Assembly (NCBI GenBank): GCA_000934385.1
Contig: KN880543.1
Span: 1-64,000, forward strand
Length of the DNA: 64,000 nt
DNA from: Cylindrobasidium torrendii FP15055 ss-10
Taxonomy: Eukaryota > Basidiomycota > Agaricomycetes > Agaricales > Physalacriaceae
Reading direction: 5' to 3'
A program made the translations under genes and the position numbers. The stretch's first letter is position 1; each line of letters opens with the position of its first letter. The notes beneath the pieces are model-generated. The model was not told where the DNA came from, searched no databases, and saw nothing but the letters and a program-made list of their open reading frames with translations. Of this stretch, positions 10,310 to 22,445 are shown piece by piece.

Positions 10310-12657
10310 TTACAGCGGTGTCACAGACAAAGGCATCTGGATTCCCTCCTGGAATCGTCCCTGAAGGCGCGGGGTTATGAGCAGCCCCGGACGACGCCTC
10401 ACCAGCTTCGTGTCCTCGGACGGCGCGAACCGGAAGTTCTCGAGCACTTCAGCAGTAAGACTCTGCATGGACATGACACTGCCAAAGATCAATTCGTGCC
10501 CTAGGTCTGTGGAAGATGGACGCACGCAAATCGCCAGCCAAGGCATCCCCGGACGCCGCCGCCTATGCATCGAATCAGCATCAGACTTCGGACTCAAACA
10601 TATGCCATGAAAGGCGGAATGGAGTAGAGAAAAATGACTGACTGAACGTCATGACATTCCCATGAATCCCAACAACCAGCTCGTGCTCTAGTTTCTTTGA
10701 CCAGCGCTCGGGGCGCCAAGTATGTGCGTCGGGACCCCAGACGGTCAGATTACTGGGATTGGTCAGCTGCACGTCAACACAATGCGCAAAGACGGTGCTT
10801 GGAACCTCCCAGGAGGGCTCGGACGTACCGATTGTAGCCATGCGCCGCACACTCGATGAGCTGCCCCTTCTTGACAGGGATATGGTCGATGCGCTGCCCA
10901 TCTGCAGTGATGATGGGCTCCCCGAGCGGGATGACCTCGTCCACATATGCCTGGCGGGACATCACACCCAGAATGGGATGGAAGCGGAGCGTTTCCTATA
11001 AGCACATCCCCAGGCCATCCGTCAAATTTTCGTTTAAGTAGACGGCGGACTTGGACGAACCTTGATGACAGCGTTCAACATCTCCATCCCGTCGTAATCC
11101 TGCGTTGTGAAAGGGCTTTCGCCCACACGCGCGCGCACTGCGGCAATCTCCCGGCGCACAGAGTCCTGCACGTCCTGATGCTGGGCTAGTTCGTAGAAGA
11201 GCCATGTGAGGGTGGACGTCGTCGTTTCTTGTCCTGCGCCCAAAATCGCTCTGAAAATCTGTTGGCATTTCGAAGGAAGTTGTGAGGGGCCTCGATGGGA
11301 AGGATACATACGATGCTTGAGATAGGACTTCATCCTCCGAGAGCTTCTTTGTCATATCTCCATTTTGGTTGGCGCGGACTACCCCATGTTAGTAGGCATA
11401 CACGCATATCTGAGCGGTCAACTTACCTAGAATGCTGAGCATGTCTTTGCCTTGCTCGTCTACCGAGGCTTCCATCATGGCCTCGTCAACAGTGCGCTTA
11501 GCCAGCCCCTTTGCAAGTTTCTTGAATTGAAGCAACCGACGGTGTAGATGGGCCGGAGAATAATCGACGAGCACCTGCAGTGCGGGAACGTTTTCGAGAA
11601 CCCAGAGGCCGACGCGAAGTGTTTTGCTCATTGTGGCCGCACCATCCCTGCGAGTTGTCAAGCTAGTATCAGGGGATACGAAAGGGAAGTTTGAACATAC
11701 ATGAGCTGGTCCATAATTTCGGCCATTTCGGAGGCTTCGTCTTCGAGAGAGTTGAACTTGTACGCGAACATAGCTGTGAAAATGGCCCTCGTTCTCAACC
11801 GTACTAGGTGTATGTGGCATGACTGACTCACCTTCGCCAACGACGTCGAGCGATGCTCGTCCAAACCACATATGCATGTCAAGCCTCTTGCCTGGTTCGT
11901 CAATGGCATTGCGCATCTGCGTGATGAGCTGACTGAATCGTCAGACGGCCCATCTACCTAGACTCGATTTTTGAGCTCAGTCCCACTCACCGTTTTCCCA
12001 ACACGCCGAAAAAGAGGGATGTAGCTCCGCAGTTGTGTCTCCGAAAACGCAGGACTCAAGACCTTCCGATGGCGTTGGTGCGTCGTTCCTACGCCGCACA
12101 AACATAACGACATATCAGGATTAGTAAAGTGGCAGTAAACCCGCCACAGATGCGCACCGTTTACCGCAAGAACACCTCTTCCACTTGATGCCAGAGCACT
12201 GATAAGAATTCCCTGCGCCTTATCAAACTTGTACGCGCAGGTGCGAATGATGTACTGGAGCGCCTTTGCGTCTGAGGTCATCAGGATGTCTTCCTGCACA
12301 AAACGCTCGGGATTCAGAAGGGAAATGGAAACCCAAAATGATGCACGTACGCCAAAAGTCCCTTTTATTTTGTAGGTCGCGCCGTATTTCTTGAACCATG
12401 CGAATTCGAGGTCTCCGGCTTGCTCTTGGTTCATCCAGATATCAATAGCATGGCCTAAGCGCCGTTCACAGTGAGCACTGGCCAGCACGCATAGTACAAT
12501 ATCAAAAGTACGACTGACCTGCGATCCAAGATGGTGAAGGAGGTCCCGGTACATACGAGGGGAGCCGTGGATGTTCGATGTACCTCTTGAGGGCGAATAT
12601 CCCTGCAGTGAAGATGGCCAACGCCGTGAACCACGCTGCTGTACTACTACTAATCAT
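10310..12657 (-). CDS. Cytochrome P450 monooxygenase, full length
   Basis: Membrane-anchored microsomal P450 of about 540 residues with some twelve introns. The start is the ATG at 12657: MISSSTAAWFTALAIFTAGI is the N-terminal anchor, followed by the proline-rich hinge YVPGPPSPSW. Downstream are HRKVLSPAFS (C-helix), GAGQETTTSTLTW (I-helix oxygen-binding motif), ETLRFHP (ExxR), WRPERW and the heme loop FSGGVRGCLGWRFA with the Cys ligand. Two introns split the heme loop, and all joins are GT-AG in consistent phase. The chain ends LSVTPL, with the stop at 10310. It is the intact paralogue of the truncated copy at the left end of the window. Substrate cannot be read from sequence. It lies next to the convergent hydrolase, not in an obvious biosynthetic cluster. 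Confidence 0.9.
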
Positions 12658-12929
12658 TGGAGGATGGTGGGAGGAGATAGAGAATGCTGGGCAAAGCTTA
12701 TTCTTATACAACGTTCAACGTTCAACGTCCACGCGAAATCTTGAATGGCTATCAGCGCCGATGCAAAGCCTACCACACTTCTTCCTTTACTGTGACATGC
12801 CCGAGCCATTTATGGGGCTTAGTGGGGTGTACTCTGGGTGTACTCGGCGCATGAGCGTCTTGCCCAAGAGCGAGAAAATTGAATCGACACAGGTGTTCAA
12901 AACCGCCTTTCAAAGCCATTTGGTGCCAT

Positions 12930-14186
12930 TTATGGAGTGCGACTGGTAAACAAGTGCTTGTAACGCTGTGGAAGACTAGGCCCTTCAAATCTCTCGAACA
13001 CCTTTAGTTCATGCCCTTTACATACCAAACTCAACTTCAGATCACGATTTCCTTTCACCAGAGTCTGTATCCACCGAAGCGTCGCAGCAAGCTGCCCGAA
13101 CGCCGGCTGCAGCGCATCGTCCTGCTCCGTCATGTTCTCCAGGGTCTTGCTCACGACTCTGTCTACAACGCCATCTTTGTGAACCCCAACAACAATCTCG
13201 GAGGTCTGACCAAAAAACATCTGCTCGTAATATTCTTTCCAAGAGCGGATATGGCCAGCGACCTTGAGTTCGACAGTTTTCAGACTAGGGTCGACAGTGC
13301 CCCAGTGTACGACGTTGATAAGGCGTTCAGCAGTGTCGGTCGGATGAACATTCGCCAGTGGGGGAATTTGCGTTGTGGACTCAGTGATGTGGTTCCTCGT
13401 TCGGACAATGCACGAGTCCTCTTCACAGTAGACGACTAGCCGAACTCCTCCCAGGCCCTAAGGTCAATGAGCGCATGCCTTGAACGGTATATGCCTCCCA
13501 CTTACATATGCCAGAATCCTATAATGGCCGTGTGTCGATACTGGACTACCATCCACCGGTCGAGTCATTGCCTCCTCAAACGCGGTGCCAAAGTCGTGGC
13601 TGGGGATCCGGACGCGTGTCTTCTCAGTCCACCGATTCAGCAGGACGCTCTCGCCGACGAGCTCGAGGTCAATCCTGAACGACTTCTTGTGGCCCTTCAC
13701 CCATCGAAGAAGCTTTCGCAGGTTGTTACGCTCCGAGACGATGTCCACGAGCGACCAGTCGAACGTGCTGGGCACGGCGAGCAGAACAGGTAAGAGTGGG
13801 GAAGAGGGCACTCGATGGCCGTTCTGGTCGACAAAGTGTCTTGGAGGTCGTCTTTTGAATTTTTTCTTGGATTGTTTTTTCAGCTGCAGAGGGAGCGTCG
13901 GTGCTTGCAAAAGTACAGGAGAGCCTGTGATTAGTTTGTTCAGTCATTGGTAGAGTCTCGCGGAATCAAGGAGGGCGCACTAGGGACAACAATCGTATGT
14001 TTCGGTCCAGTTGCCCAGCTGTACGACCCGATGCATCGAAAGGCAGTCGGATAAATCCTCGGGGTTGGAGCGACGGCTGCTGGGAGAGGCACGGCTGATA
14101 ATGGGGACTCTGCTAGTCCTTCCAAGATATTGCGTTTATGATTTGGGCGTTTATATTTGCCCTTGGGCGCCCCGGGTGACTCAGGG
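12930..14186 (-). CDS. Conserved fungal protein, 5' end unresolved
   Basis: Protein of a family I associate with many basidiomycete paralogues of unknown function, sometimes mislabelled as geranylgeranyl diphosphate synthetase. Exons read KGKYKRPNHKRNILEGLAES, IGSYSWATGPKHTIVVP, then (after an intron) HFVDQNGHRVPSSPLLPVLL, VDIVSERNNLRKLLRW, SFRIDLELVGE and HGHYRILAY. A last exon continues with LVVYCEEDSCIVRT, SWKEYYEQMFFG, LAATLRWIQTLVKGNRDLKL and ends RYKHLFTSRTP. The RNNLRKLLRW and FVDQN blocks recur across the family. No in-frame ATG exists in the first exon shown; its acceptor lies just before 14186 and the initiating exon must be upstream, but I could not place it with confidence. No catalytic motif is visible. 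Confidence 0.72.
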
Positions 14187-15017
14187 CTGCGCAGAAAGGC
14201 AAGGAGTTCATGTAAAGACAGACTATAATGGCGCTTACAAGCGCTAGGGACCCGCCGAGCAACGTCCAGGCTGACAGGACGCCGAGATTAACAAGTGCAT
14301 CATGCATTGACGTGATTAACACCGCTCACGTAGGTGAAGGAATTTTCGCAAAATCGTGAGAAAGGCGAATGTATTGTGAACAGATGACCTATGTATCGTG
14401 TAGGGAGGGATATCGTAGAAGGATGATAGGCCGCTGTGGCAAACGAGGAGAAGCCGTCCGTCCACTGGTCAAAATCACGCTTTGTCTTTGGGATCTCATT
14501 AGCACAGTGTCATACACAGAAGGGAAAGGGAGGTGGTGGGCTCAGCAAACAAGAAGGTTGTCGTCAAACGCGGTCAAGCGTCAGGCTCATTAAATCAGTT
14601 TTGTATACAATCATCGATGGGGGTGGTAGGTTGGCTGGCGGAACTTACCTGAGAAAAGAAAAGGCAATGCAATGCGGAAAACGTCCAATGTCCAGAATGT
14701 TGTCGTAGGCCAGATCCAAAGAGCAGAGTTCATCGAGATGCAAACTGGCCAACGCCAATTTCAAGTCGCCGTGTCGTCCCGAGTCGGCATCCGCGTCTCC
14801 GCGACGGGGAAAGAAAGAAGATGAAAGTTTTTCGTTTTGAGCCAAGCGGAGCTTGAATACATCAATCGATCACGGTGATGGCCGGCAGTGGCGTACTCCG
14901 AAGACGGACTATAAAGCCTCAGCTAGAGTAATCAAGCGATGGAAATACAAATGAATTTTCTCTACAATCTAATAAATGGTAATACAGCGTATAATACAAT
15001 CCCAAGTTCGCATTAAT
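14187..15017. other. Intergenic region, probable 5' exon of neighbour
   Basis: About 830 bp. It should contain the missing first exon and promoter of the gene ending at 14186 on the minus strand. A candidate ATG-bearing frame lies at about 14200-14322, but it does not join in phase. The right end holds the 3' UTR of the dual zinc-finger regulator. No other gene is recognised. Confidence 0.4.
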
Positions 15018-17768
15018 TCAGAATAACAGCGTATTTTGGTCAAAGAAAGGCAAAGGGAGGCCGTTTTCCACCGCCAATAAGTCTGTCACTGCCGGCACTT
15101 CTTGTACTGCAGCACCCAGCTCTGTGCCCGTCCCACACCCTCCTGTTCCTGCTCCAATCACACCGCGCGCAACACCCTCTCGCACGGCCAGTAACGCCTT
15201 CCACAAATCCGGCGTGCTAAATGGCGTCCCCGCGCGTAGAATCCAACGAACTCTCCCCAACCATTCTTTCATAATACAAACCTGACGCCCCCGAGAAACC
15301 CGTTCGGCCCACTCAGATTGAACGTATCCAACAAGCCCAGCGTCTCCTCCGGCGGTAGACGTGCAGCGAACAACGATACCTGCGCGAGCCAGAAGAACGG
15401 CATCGCGTCGTACGCAAACGGAATTTGCTCTTGCTCTTGCGGTCCCAGAGCATCCCAGGCGCGCATCCAGTTATGCAGCAAAAACCCAAACCCGACGTGA
15501 CTGGCGTTCCTGCGTACAGAGTCGCACGCCGTCGTGGGCACCTGCAGGCTTGCTGGCATGTAGAGGTTCCGCAGGATGCCGTGCACCAGGACGAACAGCG
15601 CGAACCGGTTCAGGTGCTTCAGTTCCGGTTGTGCATCTACCAACTGTTAGCTCAGTTGGCTATATGCGCAGCAGTCTGACCTTTCTGTCCTAGAGCGCGG
15701 AGTGCGCTCTGCAGGGGTATGCCAGGTAGCCGTGTGTATACATGCCCATACACCCCAGGCTCGTTCAGACGTGCGTACCATTCTACGGCGGACGGCGCCT
15801 CCCACAGCAGCTCGTCGCACGGGAGCACCAGGTCCACATCTGCGGCTTGGAGAGAGGGGAGTGAGGACGAGAAGACGCAGTGGCTGCAGTCGTGGAGGTA
15901 CGCGAGGACCAAGGATCTGGTGTCGGAAGTGCATAAGTATAGGTATCAATGATGGAAGAGACAGCACCTCTTTGCTGTTTCGTGTACGCCCCAGTCTTCC
16001 CATGCTGCTTCGATGGACTGTAGGTCGTCGAGGTCTGGGATCGTCCATGCCCTCATGCGTTGCACAGCGTCAGACTCCCGAATCATCTGGAATGGCATAA
16101 GTTTCGAGACCCAAAGAAACAGGGACGACTCACCAAAGCGAGCATCCCATGCCACACACTCGAACTCTCCCTGAACGCCGCATTCTGGTGAAATAGTGAT
16201 ATGGTCTGGAGAAGGGCAACAGCGAGGATGAGGTCGTCTTTTTGCCGAGCTGAGCTTCGCGCCTGAGGGACATTCAGCATAGCTAGGGAGAGGAAAAAGA
16301 ATACGAACAAATTCATCAGCAACCATCCCTCTGACTCCCTCTACACTCTCAGCCAAGAATCGTGCGGCCTTGTCATTCTTGACGAGCAGCGCGCCGCACG
16401 CCTGCATTGCCCGTGTCAAGATGGGGTGTGCGGTATCCATATGCCAGGTGCGTCGGTGAACAATGGGCATCTGCGAGGAGAAGGTGTCGAAGAACAGGTG
16501 CACTGCGATGGGGTTTGAGTAACGACCGCAACACTGTTCCGAAGATGCGGAGAAGAAACACGCACGGTATTCACTGAGCTCTGCATCTCGGTGACTGTCC
16601 CCCGGCTCGAGGAACAGACACGGCGACGTCTCCCATCCAGAATCCATCGTCAAGCTCTGCTCCCCATGCGCCTCATACGTCGTCGATGGAAATCCAAAGA
16701 CCTGGTCCGCATAGCTCGTCGACGGCTCGTATCCCTGCGCCTGGGTCTGCCACCACTCCGCCTGTGTGTCCATCGCCATCGCCGCGCCCTGTGTCGCATC
16801 AAACAAAAAGTCCAGTGAATGGGCGGTACCATCTCCTCCTGCAAGCAGCTCTGGCATCCTCGGCGAATGCGGCGACGCGCTGGGAGACGCGCTGTGCAGC
16901 TTTGGGGAGCCACTCCCGGAACTACCGTCGCCCAGGCTCGAGCCAGAGCCAGTGTAGGTCGGTGAGAAGCCAGAAGCAGAGCCCGCCGACCCCGAATTCT
17001 CGTCCTCCTCGTTCGCCTTCGTTGTCTTCTTCTTTTTCTTCAGCCGCGAGACCTCCGGGTCGTTGATGAACGCGCATGTCTTCCCGCGGGAAATGCATTT
17101 CGAGCATGGGTATTGTAGGTCGCACTTGATTTTGGATTCTGCGCATGCCTGGAGGGGGAATAGTTCTGCGTTAGCATCTCATTTGAATGCGTGGAGGAAA
17201 AGATGGACTCCGTGAAGGAGGTGAAATTGATCCCACGTGAGTAGGGATTGTGGCGCTTACCTGGCAAGATTTACGCCGAGAACGGTGCATTGCACTAATT
17301 TGCCAAGCATTAGTTATGATCTCTCCTTTACTGGTGCGGGATATGGGGGACGGGGGTTTTGATATGGGGAGGAGAACGCAACAAGAGGGGAAGACTTACG
17401 GATCGCCGCATGTCTTTTTGTGTCTTGTCAGGAGATCGCTTCGTGTAAACTCTGCAGAGCAAAGCTAAGTACATAGTTAGCATGCCCCATGAAGATGGAA
17501 ACGAAACACATACGTCGCATTTGTATAGCCGCTCATTGGTATCTGGGTCAGAGTTAGCATGGTCATAGACTGTGCTGTGGGAGGACTCACGCGAGCGTAG
17601 ATGCCGATGCAAATGTGTCGTTCGTGTAAACTTTGCTGGGCAGAGCGGACAGAACTTTGTTTGTGGAAGTGTCGGCGCGTTTCCTTTGTGTGCGCGCATG
17701 CGCGAGGGTTGTCCGTTGGCCTTCACTTCAGTTCCGCGCGTCGTATTATCGTATAATCGAAACACCAT
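15018..17768 (-). CDS. C2H2 plus Zn2Cys6 transcription factor
   Basis: Regulator with two kinds of DNA-binding zinc module, about 740 residues over about ten exons. From the ATG at 17768: a C2H2 finger (FCPLCPAKFTRTTHLHRHLR), a second C2H2 finger split by an intron (RLYKCDVC, then FTRSDLLTRHKKTC), and immediately a fungal binuclear cluster. That cluster has spacing C-x2-C-x6-C-x5-C-x2-C-x6-C, from CQAC through KIKCD to GKTC. A basic RLKKKKKTTK stretch and a Ser/Gly/Pro-rich linker follow. The rest resembles the fungal-specific transcription factor middle domain, with AVHLFFDTFSSQMPIVHRRT, DDLILAVALLQTISLFHQN, RMRAWTIPDLDDLQSIEAAW and a long helical C-terminus ending near 15018. The exact boundary of some C-terminal introns is uncertain. 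It presumably acts in the nucleus on pol II promoters; targets are unknown. Confidence 0.85.
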
Positions 17769-19008
17769 ATCGTGTTCTTGCGTGTAGCCAGGATTTCTCA
17801 GAAAGTCAGTGTGTGGTGGTAGTGGTCCGGTAGTCGCAAAAGGAAGATACGACGTCCAAGGAGTCTAATATATAACATGACTTATGTAGGGCTACATCAC
17901 CAGCTTGGTGAAGCCCCGATTCGCGAATGATGGTGCCTACGTGAGGGATTGGCACGGTGGCTTCCGAATGGGCTGTATAGCGGCGAAGAACGAAACGGAT
18001 TGGTTGCGTGAGATGATGAGCATAGCATGACAATCGTGAGGTGAGAAGATGGTGGGAAGATGCACGGTTAAAGGGCCCGATCGGTAGGAACGTGCCGATG
18101 AATCCGTGTCGGGAATGACTTCGATGCAAGGCAATGCTCTTCTAAGCTTATCTATACTGGAGCTTGGAGGTACGCAATCCGGAAGTCATTCGAGTTCACA
18201 TTACAGCATTCACTGCGCCGCTCGCATTCGTACCGGGTACAATGACTTGTAGTGCAGTGCATCAAATCCATGTCATTGTACCCAATTTCCCATCTAGAAT
18301 CAATTATCAAAGACTCTTCTTGAAGTGAATACGACGTAGCTAGACCATAAACGGAACGTGTTGTACCGCCAATATATTTGCCGCCTCCCATATCGCAAGC
18401 TTCCCCACAAAGCGAAAATCTCCACCTAAGGCCCTTTTGTGTAAGTAGAAAGTAGAGAGGAGATACACCGGGGCCGGCTCGGGGAAACCAAGCTTTAGCT
18501 TTGGTGCAGCACTACGCATCACTGGACGGGCTTGGCGGGATTTGGGCTGCGGCCTCATAGTTATTGAGGAGCAAATGTTCATTAATGATTTCTGCGCTTT
18601 GACAGCCGTACGGTCGTCTGTACTTGACATGTATGTGTATGCACGATGAACGATGCGTCCGTGATAGCGGCTATGCAAGAGTCCTTCGACGGGCGGAAGG
18701 GAGTGCTAGAGCCGGGATTCTAGAGGTGCAAAGGCGAGATGATAGTCCAGCGAGGGGGAGAACCAGGCCAGTACTAGAAAGAAAGAAAGGAATATCGGAT
18801 CCATGGAGCCTGTGTAATTACGCGCTGCCTGCCGAATGGGAGCTGGATGTCATCAACAACAGCGGCGAGGGGCTCATGGTCGGAGCTAAGAAACCTCAAA
18901 CAGATCGAATGCCCGAACAATGATCGGGCCGACTCCCCGAACTTTGGCGTTCGACCATCAGTCCTACAGCCTGCACGCCAGCTTCCTCCATCTTCTCAGG
19001 GCAGATCG
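17769..19008. other. Divergent promoter region
   Basis: About 1.2 kb separating the dual zinc-finger regulator (minus) from the dihydroorotate dehydrogenase gene (plus). It should carry both promoters. I find only short unsupported open frames and no repeats. Confidence 0.45.
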
Positions 19009-20113
19009 ATGGTTCGAATCAACAGCATCGAAGTAAGCCCGCCGCTTATCAATACGTCCTGTGCTTGGGCTTCGGAGCTCTCCCAACTCGAAGAGCTCTA
19101 CCACAGCCCTCACACTGGCGCAGTTACAACACGCACATCCACTTTGCAAGGCTACAATGAAACTGAGGCTCATACCGTTTGCATCCTTTTTTCTTTTGCT
19201 CATTACCCAGTCTTATCTCCAAGGGTGACAGGTTGTATTCTCCAAATCCTCCTTATCGTCTCTCAACTCGTATGGCTACTCTCCGCATCCCAATGCCTAC
19301 TACCTCGACTCTGTCAAGACCATCCTCTCTGAAGTGCCACGGCCCACTAAGCCATTTATCATCAGTCTAGCAGCATCGACCAAAACCGAAATACAAGCCT
19401 TGGTCGGTGCTATCCAGGACCTACGAGCAGACCTACACGACCGGGATCCATCCTCATCTTCTCGCATCGCTATCGAGTTCAACACATCCTGCCCCAATAT
19501 CAGCAACGATTCCCCGCCTACAGGATATGTCTTTGAGGAACTGCGCGATATCCTAGGCGCATTGGCCGAGGCGTACAAGAAGGACGAGACGCTGACGATA
19601 GGACTCAAGATGCCGCCGTACGTGTACCGCCAGCAGTTTATCGCAGCGCTGGACGTCCTCGAATCGTTTACCGTGGAGACAGAAGGGAAGAGGAAAAGTC
19701 CCTGGGCGTTTTTGACTGCGACGAATACGCTTGGGAATTCTCTCATGTTCTCGGAGGACGTCACCCGCTTGGATGGGACGACCAGAGAAGAGCAGTTTGG
19801 TGTCCCGACGGCGACGGGCGGTCTTGCAGGGGAAGCGATACATGCGCTTTCATTGGGAAACGTGCACACTTATACGAAATTGTTGCGCTCGGGCGAGTAT
19901 GAGGGGATGCGCGAGACAGTGATAATTGGTGTGGGCGGTGTTACGAGCTATGCTGCTGCGACGAGGATGAGGAAGGCTGGTGCAGATGTTGTTGGGTACG
20001 TAAGCCATGTCGTCTGTTTTCTGCGATTGACTTTGGAATGCTTCCCTAGATGCGCAACGCTACTTGGAAGGGAAGGCGTTCAGGCGTTTAAAATTCTGAG
20101 TACTCAGCCGTAG
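19009..20113 (+). CDS. Dihydroorotate dehydrogenase, class 1A-like
   Basis: FMN-dependent dehydrogenase of pyrimidine synthesis (dihydroorotate to orotate), about 315 residues. Start ATG 19009: MVRINSIEVSPPLINTSCAW, then GAVTTRTSTLQGYNE, intron, and NSYGYSPHPNAYYLDS, a substrate-loop region. FNTSCPNIS contains the Cys that serves as catalytic base in class 1 enzymes. LKMPPYV contains the FMN-contacting Lys, TATNTLGNSL the orotate-binding Asn pair region, and IGVGGVTSYAAATRMRKAGADVVG plus LLGREGVQAF the phosphate-binding region. It has no mitochondrial presequence or membrane helix, unlike class 2 enzymes, so I infer a cytosolic class 1A form as in yeast Ura1. Whether it is the main enzyme or a second, paralogous oxidoreductase cannot be told here. 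The stop is 60 bp from the convergent HMG-box gene. Confidence 0.86.
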
Positions 20114-20172
20114 TAATGCAGTGGAATGGGTACATTTTGTGGGTATGCTGAGAGGACGGAAAAGACTTATCA

Positions 20173-21313
20173 TCAGTAATAGTATTCCGTTTCCATCGAC
20201 GAAGGATATCCAAAAGGCGCTTGCGGTATCGCAGGAATGTCTGTCAAGCCGGTGTCGGTGTGGAACGCCCAATACTCTAGGTCGTTGATGTATCCTTGCG
20301 GGTATTCCTCGCCCAATATGTCGGTCAAGGACTGCTCAGAGGGGTAGGCGGGAGCCTGGTACTCAGACTCTGCAAGGGCTAGCGTCTGCGTATAATCCTG
20401 GCCTGGGTAGGTCCACTGCTGATCGACCATGGGATGTTCTGGCACCGCCGGCGCGTAGTACTGGGGATAGGGATTGGACTTGGGAAGCATCGTGCTCGAG
20501 GCAGGACTCGAACGCTGGAACTGATAAGTCACAGTCGACATTGAATTACAGGACAACGCACAAGTTCGATTTGACTGTCCATCGCTTCGACAGCGCCGGG
20601 AATTGGGAATGTGTATGAGGGGTGAGAAGGCGCAGACCCACCGCTGGAGTACGACTCTTCTGATGCGCCTCGGGCGGCAGAGCGCGACGCTGGCGGTCCA
20701 GGATACGGTGTGCTGCCTACTGATCCCCTAGGCTTACGCTCCTTGCGCGCGGGTCGGCGGGTCTCCTTCTCCACCATCCCAAATTCTTGCACCACCTCGT
20801 CGCATGCCTGTCCAAGCACTGTACGCGCCCCCATTTCCTCCAGCAGCCTTCGATGCTCTGGGGTGTTCCCATACGTCTTGCGCTTCTGCTTGTCGCCCTT
20901 TGGTCTTGGCTTGAACGTGTAGTCTGGGTAGAGCAGCTGGTGCTCGCGCTGTAGCGCATCCGCACGATCCGCCCATACTTTCTGACCTTCGATACCGAGC
21001 GCGCTCCATGCGCCAGCGACTATACGCGATAGTTGGCGGTGGTCGTACACTTTGGTTTCTTTGATAAACTTGGGGTACATCTCCTGGCGGAAGAGCATGA
21101 ATTTGTTCAGCGGACGCTTCGGCTGCTCTGCAGCATCTTTCGCTTTCTTCTCGACGGGGGAGGCGCCCGTCTCGGGTGTAAGAGGCTGAGAGAACACTAG
21201 CTGCCCTACATTGTCTGTGCAGGGATGGAATCAACAAGATAGCTCTATATGGAGAGTCAAAGCAACGTACGTGCCGCTGTGGCGTCGACCGAGTTCGAGT
21301 GACAAGTGTCCAT
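20173..21313 (-). CDS. HMG-box transcription factor
   Basis: Three-exon gene for a protein of about 345 residues. Start ATG 21313 (MDTCHSNSVDATAA), intron, then a single MATA-type HMG box. The box reads KRPLNKFMLFRQEMYPKFI, HRQLSRIVAGAWSALG, VWADRADALQREHQLLYPDY and FKPRPKGDKQKRKTYG. After the box comes a Lys/Arg-rich segment (KERKPRG), a Ser/Gly/Pro region and an acidic, Tyr/Pro/Gln-rich tail ending METEYYY that may be an activation domain. In basidiomycetes single-HMG factors of this type include regulators of mating and fruiting. No homeodomain or pheromone-receptor genes are near, so I do not call a mating-type locus. Confidence 0.85.
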
Positions 21314-22445
21314 GCTGGCTGGTTCGACAAGGGAGGTGAGCAGAGTATGGGTATCCAATACGTCTCAGGAGAGTCCATCTCTTATACTGGGTCGGCACGT
21401 CGCGGCGCGCTGGGGCGCTCGCGACCATACTCACGTCGTGTTTCCCGTCACGCGTGACATCCAAAAAGGGCAGGGCGGGTCACGGGCGGGGAGGGCGGGT
21501 GACAGGCACAAAGGGAGAATGTGGTGATTGTGATGAGCAACATACCCCTCGTGAATCACATATCACTGGCACCGGGTGTGTGCTCTTCCTTTGTCTGTCT
21601 ACATGTAGCTTGGCATTGTGTGGTGCATATAGCACGCTCAGGCAAGCCGTTTCTGAGGTAGATTTTGCAGTCTGTTAGAGGGTTTGAATAATGAAGTGTG
21701 TGGACATTGAAATACTATGATAGTCGACGCAATGAAGCATGTAGGTCTGTGGGGACAATGAGCTCGAGCGTATACCATCGATACGGAGTGGTCACTTGCT
21801 GAAGGACCGTAAGATCCGATACGACTCGGGTTCCATGAGGATTTCCACGCCTTGACGGAGAGAACGAGGAAGTCCAAATTCCATCCCAAGATGATAAGGT
21901 TTCGCCGGTCGCGCCCTTCATGTCGGGCACACAACGTCTAATCTGAGCATTAACGCACGCTCAAACGGAGTAGCAATTCACACAATGAACATGAAGCCGC
22001 TGCCACTCGTGATCGAATCAGCGTGAGAAAATGCCTAGAAGACATCACCTCAGAGCCCCAGAAGAGGTAGAACCCAACGGGTGAAGAACAATACATAGTG
22101 CCTGTCGAAGTTGTGTCGAAGACGGCACGGTAAAACGCTACTTTCATAGAGGCCGGCCCAGTAAAAATTGTGGAAATGAATAAACTGCTTTCGCTCCTTG
22201 TGGGTAGTCCCATAGTTGGCAAAAGAAAAAAAAGGAGAAGCAAGAAGCCAGCCCCCTTAGCGCCCAAAAGATAATAAACTCCTGGACTGACTAATCGCAA
22301 CGCATGTTTCGCTCTGGTAGCAAGAATCGTGTCCTCTTTCTGTGATTAATAGATTGAATAGTCGATAGTTACTGCAAAATGCATTTGTGGCTAGTTTGCA
22401 GCATGTCATGATTTTATCGGGAGCATAGACCAGTAATCACGCGTG
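21314..22445. other. Intergenic region upstream of HMG gene
   Basis: About 1.1 kb between the HMG-box start and the stop of the SprT-like gene, both on the minus strand. A G-rich segment (GGGCAGGGCGGGTCACGGGC and onward) lies at about 21468-21500 within the likely promoter. No coding sequence is supported. Confidence 0.42.

Noticed and set aside
1..16000. Secondary-metabolite gene cluster around the P450s
   Set aside because: There is no polyketide synthase, NRPS, terpene cyclase or prenyltransferase in the window, and neighbouring genes look like housekeeping functions.
20173..21313. Mating-type (HD or pheromone receptor) locus
   Set aside because: A single HMG-box gene is present but no homeodomain pair, pheromone receptor or pheromone precursor with a CAAX end lies nearby.
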